Source: Chitinophaga flava
Lineage (GTDB): Bacteria; Bacteroidota; Bacteroidia; Chitinophagales; Chitinophagaceae
Direction of reading: 5' to 3'
Length of the DNA stretch: 64,000 nt
NCBI RefSeq assembly: GCF_003308995.1
Contig: NZ_QFFJ01000002.1
Coordinates: 434,001-498,000, forward strand
The position numbers and the translations under genes were made by a program. The notes below the pieces were generated by a model. The model was not told the DNA's origin. It worked only from the letters and a program-made list of their open reading frames with translations, and made no database searches. Shown in pieces: positions 26,679 to 35,049 of the stretch. The number at the start of each line of letters is the position of its first letter. Within the stretch, counting starts at the first letter, position 1.

Positions 26679-27641
26679 TTATTTTTTCTGACTGATGGTT
26701 ATTTCCCTGGTGGCGTTTTTGGGACCATAGGTGACAGCGGTGCTTTGAACATAGTACAATGCCGTTTTTTCGTTGAATTTCAGATCCTCGAGATACACGG
26801 TATCACCTGGCTGTATGTAAGGTTGCAGGAAGCAGGTGATTTTACCTTCGTATCCTTCATAATTCATGGTATTGGTATATTTTTTACCAATGTCATCCAA
26901 CGTTGTTTTGTCTGTTACATTTCTGGCACTTTTGTTTTCACTGCTGCTGGCGGTATTGGTGGCGGCAGTACCATCTTTTTTTGCGGAGGTGACTTTTACC
27001 GTCACCCTGGATGCAGGCCCTTTTTTGTATTTGAGCTGATCATTACTGATTACATTATATCCCATCCGCAGATTAATCGTTGATGCTTTGCCGTGCTTGT
27101 TCAGCAGATTAACGGCCAGGGCTTCACCGTCAAAGAACAGTTCGATAGGGAAGGCGGCTTTGAGGGCCATCAGTACCTGGAGGCCGTTGACGTTTTTCAA
27201 CTCCCATTTATCGATCACCATCCCTGGAATATCATCAGCAAGCGTCAATCCGGTACCGGCGATGACCTTCTGCAATAGTTCCTTGAGGGTGGTTTTGCCT
27301 GATTGTTCGTTGAAGTTTTTGTTACGAAGTTTATAGCTGAAACCTTCGCAGGTAATCACCACGTTTTTTGCGTTGTCAATCTCCGTAACAAACCCTTTAA
27401 ACTCAGTCCTGTACTGCTCATTGTACCCCAGCTCTATACTCACTGCATCGCCGGCCTTAAACAAGGTGGCTGCGTTTACCTGGTCTTCCTTCTTAATCAA
27501 ACCCTGCATAACAGTCGCTTTCTTTGGTATAGTCAGGGTAGCCTTGTCTACCAGATCAAAAATGCTCCGGGTGATTTTGGCTTCTATTGGTTTGATGTTA
27601 CCGTATTGACCGATGCTGATTTTGCTATTAAGAATGAACAT
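26679..27641 (-). CDS. Tail hub protein, gpD/gp27-like (late control D family)
   Basis: The start at 27641 (MFILNSKISIGQYG) gives 320 residues; an upstream start at 27671 would deepen the overlap with the previous gene. The order of a beta-barrel opening (ITRSIFDLVDKATLTIPKKA), FKAGDAVSIELGYNEQYRTE, FKGFVTEID and a second barrel domain is that of gpD/gp27 hub proteins, which join tube, spike and baseplate. A Ser/Thr/Lys-rich linker at about 235-255 is an unusual feature. Confidence 0.8.
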   Translation of the reverse strand: MFILNSKISIGQYGNIKPIEAKITRSIFDLVDKATLTIPKKATVMQGLIKKEDQVNAATLFKAGDAVSIELGYNEQYRTEFKGFVTEIDNAKNVVITCEGFSYKLRNKNFNEQSGKTTLKELLQKVIAGTGLTLADDIPGMVIDKWELKNVNGLQVLMALKAAFPIELFFDGEALAVNLLNKHGKASTINLRMGYNVISNDQLKYKKGPASRVTVKVTSAKKDGTAATNTASSSENKSARNVTDKTTLDDIGKKYTNTMNYEGYEGKITCFLQPYIQPGDTVYLEDLKFNEKTALYYVQSTAVTYGPKNATREITISQKK

Positions 27642-28182
27642 TTCCAATAAATTCAAGCGTGTATATATCATCGCTCAGCAACGAGATCTCGTATGGCCTT
27701 GCGTTTTCGGTACTTTTCTCCCGGACGAATTTCATTTCGGTGATCATGGCGTAGGGTCTGCCTTTCAGGAAGATGTTGGTGATAATATTATCAATCGTTA
27801 TCTTTTCCTTAGACAAAAAAAACGCTTCGATCTTACTCATCGCTTCTGTCGGGCCTCCTTCTTCGTCAGAGATGTCTATTCCTTTGATGTTAATGATGTA
27901 GTCATCTCTGCCTGTTACTTCCTTTACGGAGCCGTTTCTTTCCGGCATAGGCGTGGCTGTGTATGTCCGCTTGCAGGTAACTTCTACGGTAGCAAAAGGC
28001 AATACATAGTCGTTGAGTTTCACCGGAGAGAAATGTGGCCGCTTCTGGTCGTCGGTAAAGGAATAAGGCTTTCCCAGCTTTGTGAGGCCTGTCTCGCCAA
28101 CCGCTTTCCTGATGTCAAAGTCTTTTCCTGGATTGCGGTTAAATGCTTCATTATAGAGCTTCGCTAAATCAAATTTTGCCAT
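27628..28182 (-). CDS. DUF6046-like tail protein
   Basis: I use the ATG at 28182 (MAKFDLAKLYNEAF), since the earlier in-frame codon is TTG. The 184-residue protein has a beta-rich region, KLNDYVLPFATVEVTCKRTY, TVKE-like turns, DDYIINIKGIDIS and RPYEISLLSDDIYTL. This matches a family recurrent in Bacteroidota phage-like tail clusters between tape measure and hub. Its position matches the tape-measure/hub connector (P2 gpU/X-type position) in other tails; the role is inferred. Confidence 0.65.
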   Translation of the reverse strand: MAKFDLAKLYNEAFNRNPGKDFDIRKAVGETGLTKLGKPYSFTDDQKRPHFSPVKLNDYVLPFATVEVTCKRTYTATPMPERNGSVKEVTGRDDYIINIKGIDISDEEGGPTEAMSKIEAFFLSKEKITIDNIITNIFLKGRPYAMITEMKFVREKSTENARPYEISLLSDDIYTLEFIGNVHS

Positions 28183-28193
28183 TGTCAAATTGT

Positions 28194-30074
28194 TTAAGTG
28201 GCCAGTCCGTTCAGGGAATAGAATACCCGGCGCATTTCTTCGCGAATCAGTCCAGTCATTTCTTCAATGCCTTCTTTCGCGCTCATGGCGTGGATTTCCA
28301 GCGTTTCAATCTGTTTGCCTATGTTGATCGTGATGGCACTTTTTCCGCCGCTGTTAATGGAGTCTGAGCGATTACCGAGGTTTTGGTCCGGTTGTATGGA
28401 GGTAGATGCCGGGGGGCCGCTGATTCCGGTTGTTCCGGTTGCTGTGGGCGCTGTGGTGCCTCCGGTTTTCGGGATAACCTTGAGTCCATTGATTCCGGGG
28501 AACTGGGCAGGGGCGAATGCTGCGTTTTGCAATGGATTTGGCGGTGCTGCCGTAGCCGGTGCTGCTTTTTCCTTAGGCTCATTCAGCGGAGCCAGCGGAT
28601 TTTTCGGATCTAAAAGCTCATGCTTCTTTTTCAGTATATTATCTATACCATTGATCTGGCTGGAAAGGTCTGCTCCGGTTACTTTTTGAATGAGACTAAG
28701 CACGGCTCTGATACCTTCCATAAACAGCTCCAGTGGTGCCAGTAAGAAGTTAAGAACAAACTTACCAGCTTCCAGCAGGACATTAAAAAATACCTGTACG
28801 CCTTTTTTAAACCATTCAAAATGTTTGTAGGCATATATTAGTCCACCTACCAGTAAGGCAAGTCCGGTTACGATCAACATGATCGGGTTGGCATTAGCCA
28901 GCGCATTAAACACTGTCATAGCCAGATTTAGTCCACCTAAAGCAATGGCGTTAAAACCGGTGACGATGGCATTCCAGCTCAGTATAAGAGCGAGTCCGCC
29001 TAAGCCTGCGGCTAATAGTATGGCACCAATTTCTCCATCCTTCAATGCCATTCCAAAGTCGGCGAATAATCCTACTACTCCCAGTACGGCGCCGCCTATC
29101 ACTCCCAGTCCGTTGGAGAACGACTCCTGGATCATGGCCCATTTTCCTCCTAGTGTGGAGGCTTTTGCTTCCATCAGGCCAAAGTACTGGCCTCCGGAAC
29201 TGGTGGCAGACTTGAAGGATTCCTGGATCATGGATGCCGAGATATTACCGGCTTCCATATTGGCTTTCAGCTGATCCATCGACAGTCCGGAAACTTTTGT
29301 CATTTCCACCAGCGGATCAAATCCGGCTGATTTTAATGCAGCAAGATTTTCTTTGGTTAATTTTCCTTCGTCCTGGATGCTTGCATAGGCTGCTGTCAGC
29401 GCTTTCATTTTTTCTGCGCTGCCAGCGCTGATGTCTCCCAGCATGCCCAGGGTTGGAACGATCTTATCCATGGAAGTGCCGGCCTTGGCTAATGCGAGTG
29501 CATTGGGTGCAAGATCTTCCATGTTAAAGGTGGTATTGTCTGCCATCTTCTGAACCTGCTGCTGCATTTGACCACCCTGAGAGCCGAATGCGGCTTTAAA
29601 CTCGATGTTCATCTGCTCTTTTGCCATGGCTATGTCGAGGCCTTTGCCCAGCAAATCCAGTCCTACACTGGCAATGTTGCCCATTGCCTCCTGGTAGCCT
29701 TCTGCGAGATCATTATTGCCTTCTCCTACCATCCGGGGGGCTCCACCACTACCTCTCCCAGTTCCGCCTCTTCCGCCGGCATTGGTAGCTTTAATGACTT
29801 TCTCCAGGTCTTTGAAGGCATCCGTTAAATTTTCGACTTCATCTATTGCATCACTGAAAGAGGCAGCGATATTAGCACCGGCATCATCTGAAATACGGGC
29901 GAGTGATTTCAGTCCCGGTGAAAATATATCCATCGCCTGGGTCAGGCGGTCGAGTTCTGATTCAGAGCCTTTTGCCCCTATATCCCTCAGCCTGAAAGCA
30001 GCCATATTGTTCATGTCCCTGGTCATCTTCCCGAGGGAGCTCTGAAAATCGGCCATCGTTGACTTGATGTCCAT
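28194..30074 (-). CDS. Tail tape measure protein
   Basis: The 626-residue protein has an N-terminal coiled-coil half. A TP901-type core motif region (QMQQQVQKMADNTTFNMEDL, ALALAKAGTSMDKIVPTLGM) precedes several hydrophobic segments (residues about 320-420, LALILSWNAIVTGFNAIALG, NANPIMLIVTGLALLVGGLI). A low-complexity Ala/Pro/Thr tail follows. Tape measures set tail length at about 1.5 angstrom per residue, so a short tail near 90-100 nm is expected. It follows the chaperone genes directly, as in all contractile tails. Confidence 0.9.
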   Translation of the reverse strand: MDIKSTMADFQSSLGKMTRDMNNMAAFRLRDIGAKGSESELDRLTQAMDIFSPGLKSLARISDDAGANIAASFSDAIDEVENLTDAFKDLEKVIKATNAGGRGGTGRGSGGAPRMVGEGNNDLAEGYQEAMGNIASVGLDLLGKGLDIAMAKEQMNIEFKAAFGSQGGQMQQQVQKMADNTTFNMEDLAPNALALAKAGTSMDKIVPTLGMLGDISAGSAEKMKALTAAYASIQDEGKLTKENLAALKSAGFDPLVEMTKVSGLSMDQLKANMEAGNISASMIQESFKSATSSGGQYFGLMEAKASTLGGKWAMIQESFSNGLGVIGGAVLGVVGLFADFGMALKDGEIGAILLAAGLGGLALILSWNAIVTGFNAIALGGLNLAMTVFNALANANPIMLIVTGLALLVGGLIYAYKHFEWFKKGVQVFFNVLLEAGKFVLNFLLAPLELFMEGIRAVLSLIQKVTGADLSSQINGIDNILKKKHELLDPKNPLAPLNEPKEKAAPATAAPPNPLQNAAFAPAQFPGINGLKVIPKTGGTTAPTATGTTGISGPPASTSIQPDQNLGNRSDSINSGGKSAITINIGKQIETLEIHAMSAKEGIEEMTGLIREEMRRVFYSLNGLAT

Positions 30075-30100
30075 AGTATAAATTTTTTAAAGGCCCCCGG

Positions 30101-30289
30101 CTACATGCCAAGGGACCTTTGTTTGGCTTCATTTTTACGCATATCTTCCAGTATGGCCCAGTGTTGTGCCCATGAATCATCATCGAGTGAGGAGGGGTCT
30201 ATACCGAAGTGATAGCGTAACTGGAGGTCTATGTATAAAACATAGTTACTTTGAAAATCGCCTTTGGCGTTTTTTAGAGCTCCCCCAGT
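30101..30289 (-). CDS. -1 frame extension of the tail assembly chaperone
   Basis: This frame is open for 62 codons from a TGA just upstream of 30289 to TAG at 30101-30103 and reads NAKGDFQSNYVLYIDLQLRY, then HFGIDPSSLDDDSWAQHWAI. It has no plausible start codon early on, and it overlaps the end of the upstream chaperone gene in the -1 frame. It is best explained as the C-terminal part of a frameshift product, equivalent to lambda gpGT. The only overlap window contains a run of five G. Confidence 0.65.
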   Translation of the reverse strand, partial: TGGALKNAKGDFQSNYVLYIDLQLRYHFGIDPSSLDDDSWAQHWAILEDMRKNEAKQRSLGM

Positions 30290-30582
30290 TCACCTTTTTT
30301 CTTGTTCATCAACTCTTCAACAAAATCGCTGAGGCCAAAGTAGTAACGGTCTTCCTTGCGGATAGCTTCATCGCCTCCGAGCCAGATACCGTTGATAACA
30401 GTTTCGTTGAATTTGGCAGGGCTGGAAGAAACCTTTGTGGCAGCCAGGCTGTAAACATCGCGGGATACTGTTCTTAAATAACATACCCGGCCTTCGATTT
30501 TGTATGCAAAGACTTTACCGTGTTCTTTTTTCCAGGCATCAATCTGTTCCTGAGATACCTGTCCGATCAGTTGTTTTGACAT
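30274..30582 (-). CDS. Tail assembly chaperone (short form)
   Basis: The 102-residue protein (KQLIGQVSQEQIDAWKKEHG, then VFAYKIEGRVCYLRTVSRDV) occupies the slot between tail tube and tape measure, where contractile and long-tailed phages encode the gpG/gpGT chaperones. It ends LMNKKKGELGEL. A long-form product is predicted by -1 slippage near 30280-30286, joining it to the frame ending at 30101. The chaperone coats the tape measure during assembly and is absent from the finished tail. Confidence 0.75.
   Translation of the reverse strand: MSKQLIGQVSQEQIDAWKKEHGKVFAYKIEGRVCYLRTVSRDVYSLAATKVSSSPAKFNETVINGIWLGGDEAIRKEDRYYFGLSDFVEELMNKKKGELGEL
30280..30286 (-). promoter_or_regulatory. Candidate -1 programmed frameshift site
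   Basis: The site on the mRNA strand is G GGG GAG, lying between the -1 frame TGA and the zero-frame TAA. Peptidyl-tRNA on GGG can re-pair with GGG after a -1 slip, but the A-site GAG would not re-pair well, so it is not a canonical heptamer. Confidence 0.45.
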
Positions 30583-30634
30583 TGTATACTAAATTTTAGT
30601 GTGATAATATTGTTGATAGTTGATGGAAAGGGCC

Positions 30635-31081
30635 TTAGTTACCGGTCCCTTTGGTTTTGCTGATGGCGAGGCAGATAAACGGTAAGCTCACTTCTTTGAA
30701 CTTATCACCTTGTTTCATGCCATCTTCGAAATCAGTAAATTCTACGTTGGAGATTTTGTCTACCTGTACATAGGTGTCACCTTCTTTTTTGTAGGTAACG
30801 ATAATGCTGATAGCCTTACCGGGTACGTCTACGATGTCGCTGTAACCGGCGCTGATAGCTGCTAAGTTCAGCTGGTCAAATTCGCTTTTCAGAATGGTCA
30901 GGGTTCCTTCGTATTTTTTATTGCCGCGTTGTACGGCCAGGGGACGGTTGCCGGCGCCATAGATGACTTCTTTCTCCTGTGATTTTTTGTAGGTCAGTCC
31001 GCGCAGGCCGGAGATTTCGCGGCCGAAGAGTACTACCTTGACATCCGCCCATTCAAATTCTCTTGAATCAAATATTGCCAT
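30635..31081 (-). CDS. Phage tail tube protein
   Basis: The 148-residue protein starts FDSREFEWADVKVVLFGREI. Its beta-strand pattern (GNKKYEGTLTILKSEFDQL, KISNVEFTDFEDGMKQGDKF, EVSLPFICLAISK) is typical of gp19-like and Mu gp40/P2 FII tail tubes. It follows the sheath gene by about 30 bases. It would form the inner tube driven through the target envelope on contraction. Confidence 0.85.
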   Translation of the reverse strand: MAIFDSREFEWADVKVVLFGREISGLRGLTYKKSQEKEVIYGAGNRPLAVQRGNKKYEGTLTILKSEFDQLNLAAISAGYSDIVDVPGKAISIIVTYKKEGDTYVQVDKISNVEFTDFEDGMKQGDKFKEVSLPFICLAISKTKGTGN

Positions 31082-31112
31082 TTGCTGTTAGTTTAAAATT
31101 GATAGTTAATGA

Positions 31113-32342
31113 TTAAGCAGCGGTGTATCCCAGGAATACATCGATGTATTTGAGGCAACCTTTCGGACGGATACGTACGAAGATGTACACCAGGTTTGTA
31201 GCGAGGATATTGAAATCCGGATGGTCGATACCGGCAGCGCTGTACAGACCTGCATAAGCAGATGGATCGGGGTTTACCAGGGCTTCTACCGCAGGTGTAC
31301 CATCATTATTCTGGCTGATTTCACCTGCCATTCTGCGGCTGATGGCTTCTTCGATGTTTAATGACAGGGCTGCTTCGATGGCGCTGCTCAGGCGGCCATT
31401 GTCGTCTACATCCACATCATTTTTCAACTCGTTGTAGTACACTTCATAGGCGATACGTACGGCTTTGTCAATGGTACGGCCATTACGCAGAGAGCTGAAA
31501 TCGCTGGTGAGGGTACCGAGCATATTATCATCATTAAACAGATAACCAGGTGCAGCCTCATTGCGTTCGAAGGTGATGTAACGTTTTTCCCAGAGAGTGT
31601 CGAGGTCAACGCTGTCAATGGCGTCCACGTTTTTGTCACCGATTTTAACGACAGCACTTTCCTGTAGTTTCAGGCTACCGCTTTTAACCCTGCCGATGTT
31701 GCGTTGAACAGGCATGCCGGAAGCTCTTCCGAGGGCCAGCAGTAAAGCATGGGGGCCATTGCCGTTGACGGTGCCGAGAACGATACCAATGTTATCTTTC
31801 TTGTCGGCAGCATAACTTTTTACGCTGGAAGGGGTTGTGAAACCAAAACCCTGGAGGAGGGCACGGAATGGTTTACGCAGGTTGAACCATTTGGTGGACA
31901 GTATCTGCGCTGCATCAGCAGCTTTCACAACATCTGCATCGATACCATCGGTAACGACAGGCGTGTAGCCGGATGCAGGGAATTTAGCGAGGCCGAGCAG
32001 GCTGATAGTACCATTGGCGAATGTCAGCAGTTTATCTGCGTTAGCTGGCAGTAACATGTCTTCCATAGTGGTGGCTGCTGCTACGAACAGGCAATACAGT
32101 TTGCTGCCTTCGGCTGCTTCTGCAAAAAATCCGTCGTTGATAGCAGTCAGTGCCTGTGCATTGGTAGCCTGGGCTAATTCTTCACCTGCCTGTTTTTTGC
32201 TTTTAATCAGTACCGGTGTACCGAAGCCACTGGTGGGTGCTTGCGGGATGGCCATGATAAGGCCGCACACGCCGTCTACATTAGGGGCTAAACCACCAAG
32301 GTTGCCGTTAGTTGTTGAAATATTTACTTTTGGTCTTGCCAT
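31113..32342 (-). CDS. Tail sheath protein, DUF2586-like
   Basis: The 409-residue protein begins RPKVNISTTNGNLGGLAPNV and contains VDVDDNGRLSSAIEAALSLN, the region preceding the conserved C-terminal sheath arm. It ends LVYIFVRIRPKGCLKYIDVF. Placement ahead of the tube gene and a C-terminal domain with a long beta strand that can exchange between subunits identify it as a contractile sheath. It resembles the DUF2586 branch more than Mu gpL. A sheath shows that the tail is contractile. Confidence 0.85.
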   Translation of the reverse strand: MARPKVNISTTNGNLGGLAPNVDGVCGLIMAIPQAPTSGFGTPVLIKSKKQAGEELAQATNAQALTAINDGFFAEAAEGSKLYCLFVAAATTMEDMLLPANADKLLTFANGTISLLGLAKFPASGYTPVVTDGIDADVVKAADAAQILSTKWFNLRKPFRALLQGFGFTTPSSVKSYAADKKDNIGIVLGTVNGNGPHALLLALGRASGMPVQRNIGRVKSGSLKLQESAVVKIGDKNVDAIDSVDLDTLWEKRYITFERNEAAPGYLFNDDNMLGTLTSDFSSLRNGRTIDKAVRIAYEVYYNELKNDVDVDDNGRLSSAIEAALSLNIEEAISRRMAGEISQNNDGTPAVEALVNPDPSAYAGLYSAAGIDHPDFNILATNLVYIFVRIRPKGCLKYIDVFLGYTAA

Positions 32343-32402
32343 TTTTCATTTTTTGTAAAATGGATGTATAGAAATTGATAAAAAACTGTGATGGTGTTGT
32401 AA

Positions 32403-32864
32403 CTAGGGGATAAGGAAACCTTTGAAAGATGTGGCCAGCCTTGTTCTTTTGGCTACTGTAAAGCCTTCGCGGCTGCCCTGGTCGTTGGTGTTGCCCTCGA
32501 TAGTATATACCTTGTTGCCGTCAACGCTGATAACAAAACCGGTGTGGCCGAAGCCATTACCATATTCCATGATGAAGATGGCGCCAGGTGTTACACTTTT
32601 GATGCTCTGAACTTTTTTCATACCGGTGGTACGCCACTGCAGCAAGACGCCTCCGGTTTTAATCAGTTCATTTTTTACACCCAGTGCGGTGGTAGCCTGT
32701 TGCATACACCAGTATACAAATGCCATGCACCATGGATAACCAGGACCTAATCCCACACTTTTGAGATACTGATTTACTTCAGGTCCTGCATTACTTCCCC
32801 TGGGATGCTCTTCAACACCTTCCTGGGAAAGGGCTACTGCTAATACTTTTTCTGCCAGTGTCAT
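32403..32864 (-). CDS. CHAP/NlpC-P60-like endolysin
   Basis: The 153-residue protein carries the papain-like amidase pattern: Cys46 in PGYPWCMAFVYWCMQQ, His107 in GFGHTGFVISVDG, and a polar third residue in TIEGNTNDQG (residues 122-128). It lacks a signal peptide, so it needs a holin or spanin-type partner to reach peptidoglycan. The neighbouring genes encode a small holin-like protein and a membrane-anchored protein. The three likely release particles by lysis. Confidence 0.85.
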   Translation of the reverse strand: MTLAEKVLAVALSQEGVEEHPRGSNAGPEVNQYLKSVGLGPGYPWCMAFVYWCMQQATTALGVKNELIKTGGVLLQWRTTGMKKVQSIKSVTPGAIFIMEYGNGFGHTGFVISVDGNKVYTIEGNTNDQGSREGFTVAKRTRLATSFKGFLIP

Positions 32865-32876
32865 TGGTTAATGGGT

Positions 32877-33512
32877 TTAAAAACGGATGATATTGTATTG
32901 CATACCGATACCCGCGCTCCATTGAAACTTTCCTCCTGCATAATAATAGCCGATGGAGGGTCCTATGGAAAGCCTGGCCTGCCGGCGGTTCAACGTATTT
33001 AAGCTGATCGATTTTAAACCGGTGATGGTGGTATGGGGATTGGCGCTGAAACCATCGATATAGGTAGCTTTTCTGAAAAGCCCTTCTTTCTTTTGGTATG
33101 CTGCCAGCCAGATACTGTCACGCATCTTGTAGGTAATTTGAACCGAGTCGTGCAATACGCCATGGATGCTAATCCAGTCGTCTTCGTAATAAAACACCGT
33201 CGTGTCCTGTACGTGATTGACGGCTATCGCGGGTATGGTATCCGATGTAATGGTTACAGCGTTGGTTACCTGTTGGATCTTTTCGGGTTTAACAGTAACT
33301 TTTTTGCTGATAGCTGCAACTGGTGCCAACGCTTTGTTGGTACTGACAGCGGTTACAGCATGCTGTAGTCCTTCTGCATCCTGATAGTGTTGTACTATCG
33401 GAGTGTCGATGGAAGTTATCACCGGCTGTATGGGGTTAACAATTCTGCCACATTCCCGGTATAGCAGCAGCATCGCTAACAGGGTAACAACAAACAATGG
33501 GATGTTTCTCAC
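32877..33512 (-). CDS. Membrane-anchored protein in lysis cassette (DUF6808-like)
   Basis: The 211-residue protein has an N-terminal membrane anchor (IPLFVVTLLAMLLLY, residues 4-18) followed by a periplasmic region. The C-terminus (RLSIGPSIGYYYAGGKFQWS, then AGIGMQYNIIRF) looks like beta hairpins ending at a membrane, as in small outer-membrane barrels. The family recurs beside endolysins of Bacteroidota phages. A spanin-like role linking inner and outer membranes is a plausible inference. Confidence 0.55.
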   Translation of the reverse strand: MRNIPLFVVTLLAMLLLYRECGRIVNPIQPVITSIDTPIVQHYQDAEGLQHAVTAVSTNKALAPVAAISKKVTVKPEKIQQVTNAVTITSDTIPAIAVNHVQDTTVFYYEDDWISIHGVLHDSVQITYKMRDSIWLAAYQKKEGLFRKATYIDGFSANPHTTITGLKSISLNTLNRRQARLSIGPSIGYYYAGGKFQWSAGIGMQYNIIRF

Positions 33513-33524
33513 GGGTCAACTTTT

Positions 33525-33764
33525 TTATTCACCTTCTACGGCGGCAGAAGCTACGGCCACCATCACAGAGCCGGCAATAAACAATGCCTTGGCAACTTCC
33601 TGCAGCATGCCCGGCATTTGTACATTGGCCACAGATGGCGCTAATATTGCGCCCGCTCCGGCTATCAGTACTTTGCCAACAATCTTTATTTTCTTGAAAA
33701 ATCTGGGGGTTGGAGAGGTTAATCTCTCCTTTGTCTCGTTAATGAATTGTTTCATATCTGTCAT
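33525..33764 (-). CDS. Holin-like small membrane protein
   Basis: The 79-residue protein has two hydrophobic segments (VGKVLIAGAGAILAPSVANV, then AKALFIAGSVMVAVASAAVE) with a charged N-terminus (KQFINETKERLTS). Size, topology and position before the endolysin genes fit a class II or related holin. No family can be named with certainty. It is the first gene of the long minus-strand late operon. Confidence 0.6.
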   Translation of the reverse strand: MTDMKQFINETKERLTSPTPRFFKKIKIVGKVLIAGAGAILAPSVANVQMPGMLQEVAKALFIAGSVMVAVASAAVEGE

Positions 33765-34074
33765 CTGCTAAAGGTTAACGATCCCCTCCCTCCGGCTACC
33801 CTGTCTTACGGGACAGGGAGAGCAAGCGGGAGTATCACGGTTAAATTGTACAACTGATCATCTTCTATCTGCTGTTGCTTGTGTACATCGTTTCGTCCGT
33901 AATACAATGTAAAGATGCAATCATCTGAAAGCTTTACCAAATAAGGGTTTCGCTATACTTCTTGTATAGCGGTATCATACTCCGGCTATCTCCGTATCAT
34001 GCCATGTGAAATTTTATCCAACCTTTTATTAAAGCACTTTTGCATAAACAATTCTTAACAAAAACATTTATCAC
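33765..34074. promoter_or_regulatory. Divergent late-gene regulatory region
   Basis: This 310-base gap lies between the holin-led late operon and the plus-strand tail-terminator-like gene and must drive both. It holds a perfect hairpin, CCCTGTC with GACAGGG at 33799-33818, and a perfect eight-base inverted repeat, CGCTATAC with GTATAGCG at 33951-33971, separated by five bases. The second is a good candidate operator for a late activator. Confidence 0.5.
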
Positions 34075-34554
34075 ATGAACAACGTTTTCGTAGATTTTAT
34101 GAACCTCGTTATCAGCCGCGTGCAGGCGGCCGTTCCTGCCCTTCAGTTTGTCGGACAGGATTTTGGTCAGCTGGAGAAAATAGGCTCAGCTACACCTGCT
34201 GCAATTGCTTTTCCATGTGCATTGATTGATCTGCGTGAAATCGTCTGGGAAGATCTGCCTGGCAACGCACAGCAGGGAACCGGAAACCTTCAGATACGTA
34301 TTGCCGTGGATGCCGCCGGTAATAATGTAAATACCTATTATGCGCTGGAGCAGGCTATCCATAAAGCACTGCAGGGGCAAGTGCTAGGCAATGGTTATGG
34401 AAAACTACTCCGTCGTTCTTCTGATAGTGAGCAATTGAGTGATAAACTACATCTGCGTGTGGTGAAATATGCGGTGTCTCTGAGAGACAACAGCACTGTG
34501 GATAATAGTACCAAAACACCAAGACCTAACCCGGTTATCAACAAGTATAGCTAA
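34075..34554 (+). CDS. Tail terminator/completion-like protein (Mu gp37-type)
   Basis: The 159-residue protein has the tail-terminator layout: an N-terminal helix (FVDFMNLVISRVQAAVPALQ), a strand pair including LQIRIAVDAAGNNVNTYYAL, helix EQAIHKALQG, then KLHLRVVKYAVSLRD. The family includes Mu gp37 and gpU-like caps of the tail tube. It is the only gene of the element between 24 and 38.5 kb on the plus strand. A strong terminator follows. Retention of a tube cap fits a headless particle. The family call is by pattern only. Confidence 0.55.
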   Translation: MNNVFVDFMNLVISRVQAAVPALQFVGQDFGQLEKIGSATPAAIAFPCALIDLREIVWEDLPGNAQQGTGNLQIRIAVDAAGNNVNTYYALEQAIHKALQGQVLGNGYGKLLRRSSDSEQLSDKLHLRVVKYAVSLRDNSTVDNSTKTPRPNPVINKYS

Positions 34555-34595
34555 CCCGGTATCCGGCGTATTTAATTTGTATATGGCCCCAAACG

Positions 34596-34643
34596 AAACC
34601 GGCGCGGACAAAACAGTATTCAGCTGTTTGTCCGCGCCGGTTT
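34596..34643. terminator. Bidirectional terminator
   Basis: AAACCGGCGCGGACAAAACAG pairs almost perfectly with the downstream complement, a stem of about 20 pairs. It lies between the convergent 159-residue and 107-residue genes. Confidence 0.85.
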
Positions 34644-34662
34644 TGTAACCCTTTCTGATAAA

Positions 34663-34986
34663 CTATTTCCAGACCATCCAGGGATATAATTTACGCAATG
34701 CTGTCACAGTAGGCTGCTGTGTATTGAGTTGCTTTAATAATTGAAAGTTCACATCCAGTTGTAATCTTTCGATGATAGTATAACCTGATAAATCAAATTC
34801 GATGGATAGAATATGAATGATCTCGTCATATCTTTTTCTGCAAATCCGCAAATAGTAATAATGACGATGCACGAGCCTTTCGTCACGCCGTACGATAAGG
34901 TCGCGGTTTCTACCCGGTGTCCGACGGCTGGCATCAGCAGGCTGGTCAGACAATAATTGCGAGAATAATGTTTGAACTCCTTTCAC
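34663..34986 (-). CDS. Small basic protein of Mu-like elements, unknown function
   Basis: The 107-residue protein begins at a GTG. It is Arg/Tyr-rich (RNRDLIVRRDERLVHRHYYY, then LRICRKRYDEIIHILSIEFD) and ends with a helix. Similar R-D-x-x-L-x-x-R-x-Y-Y proteins recur near the transposition genes of Bacteroidota Mu-like elements, and a DNA-binding role is likely from charge and helix content. A hairpin with a T-run lies just upstream of the start, so expression may depend on antitermination. Confidence 0.55.
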   Translation of the reverse strand: MKGVQTLFSQLLSDQPADASRRTPGRNRDLIVRRDERLVHRHYYYLRICRKRYDEIIHILSIEFDLSGYTIIERLQLDVNFQLLKQLNTQQPTVTALRKLYPWMVWK

Positions 34987-34995
34987 CCTGCAAAA

Positions 34996-35025
34996 ATAAA
35001 AAATGCTCCCCGTTAGAGGAGCATT
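34996..35025 (-). terminator. Terminator or attenuator in the early operon
   Basis: AATGCTCC pairs with GGAGCATT, and on the minus strand a T-rich run follows. It lies between the 76- and 107-residue genes, with the next start codon only 10 bases after it. Confidence 0.7.
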
Positions 35026-35049
35026 AAGATGTTGACAATAGATAAAAGA

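Noticed and set aside
22624..33764. Extracellular contractile injection system (Afp/PVC/MAC type)
   Set aside because: The characteristic second ATPase, multiple tube/sheath paralogues and toxin payload genes are absent, while holin, endolysin and MuA/MuB genes point to a transposable-phage origin.
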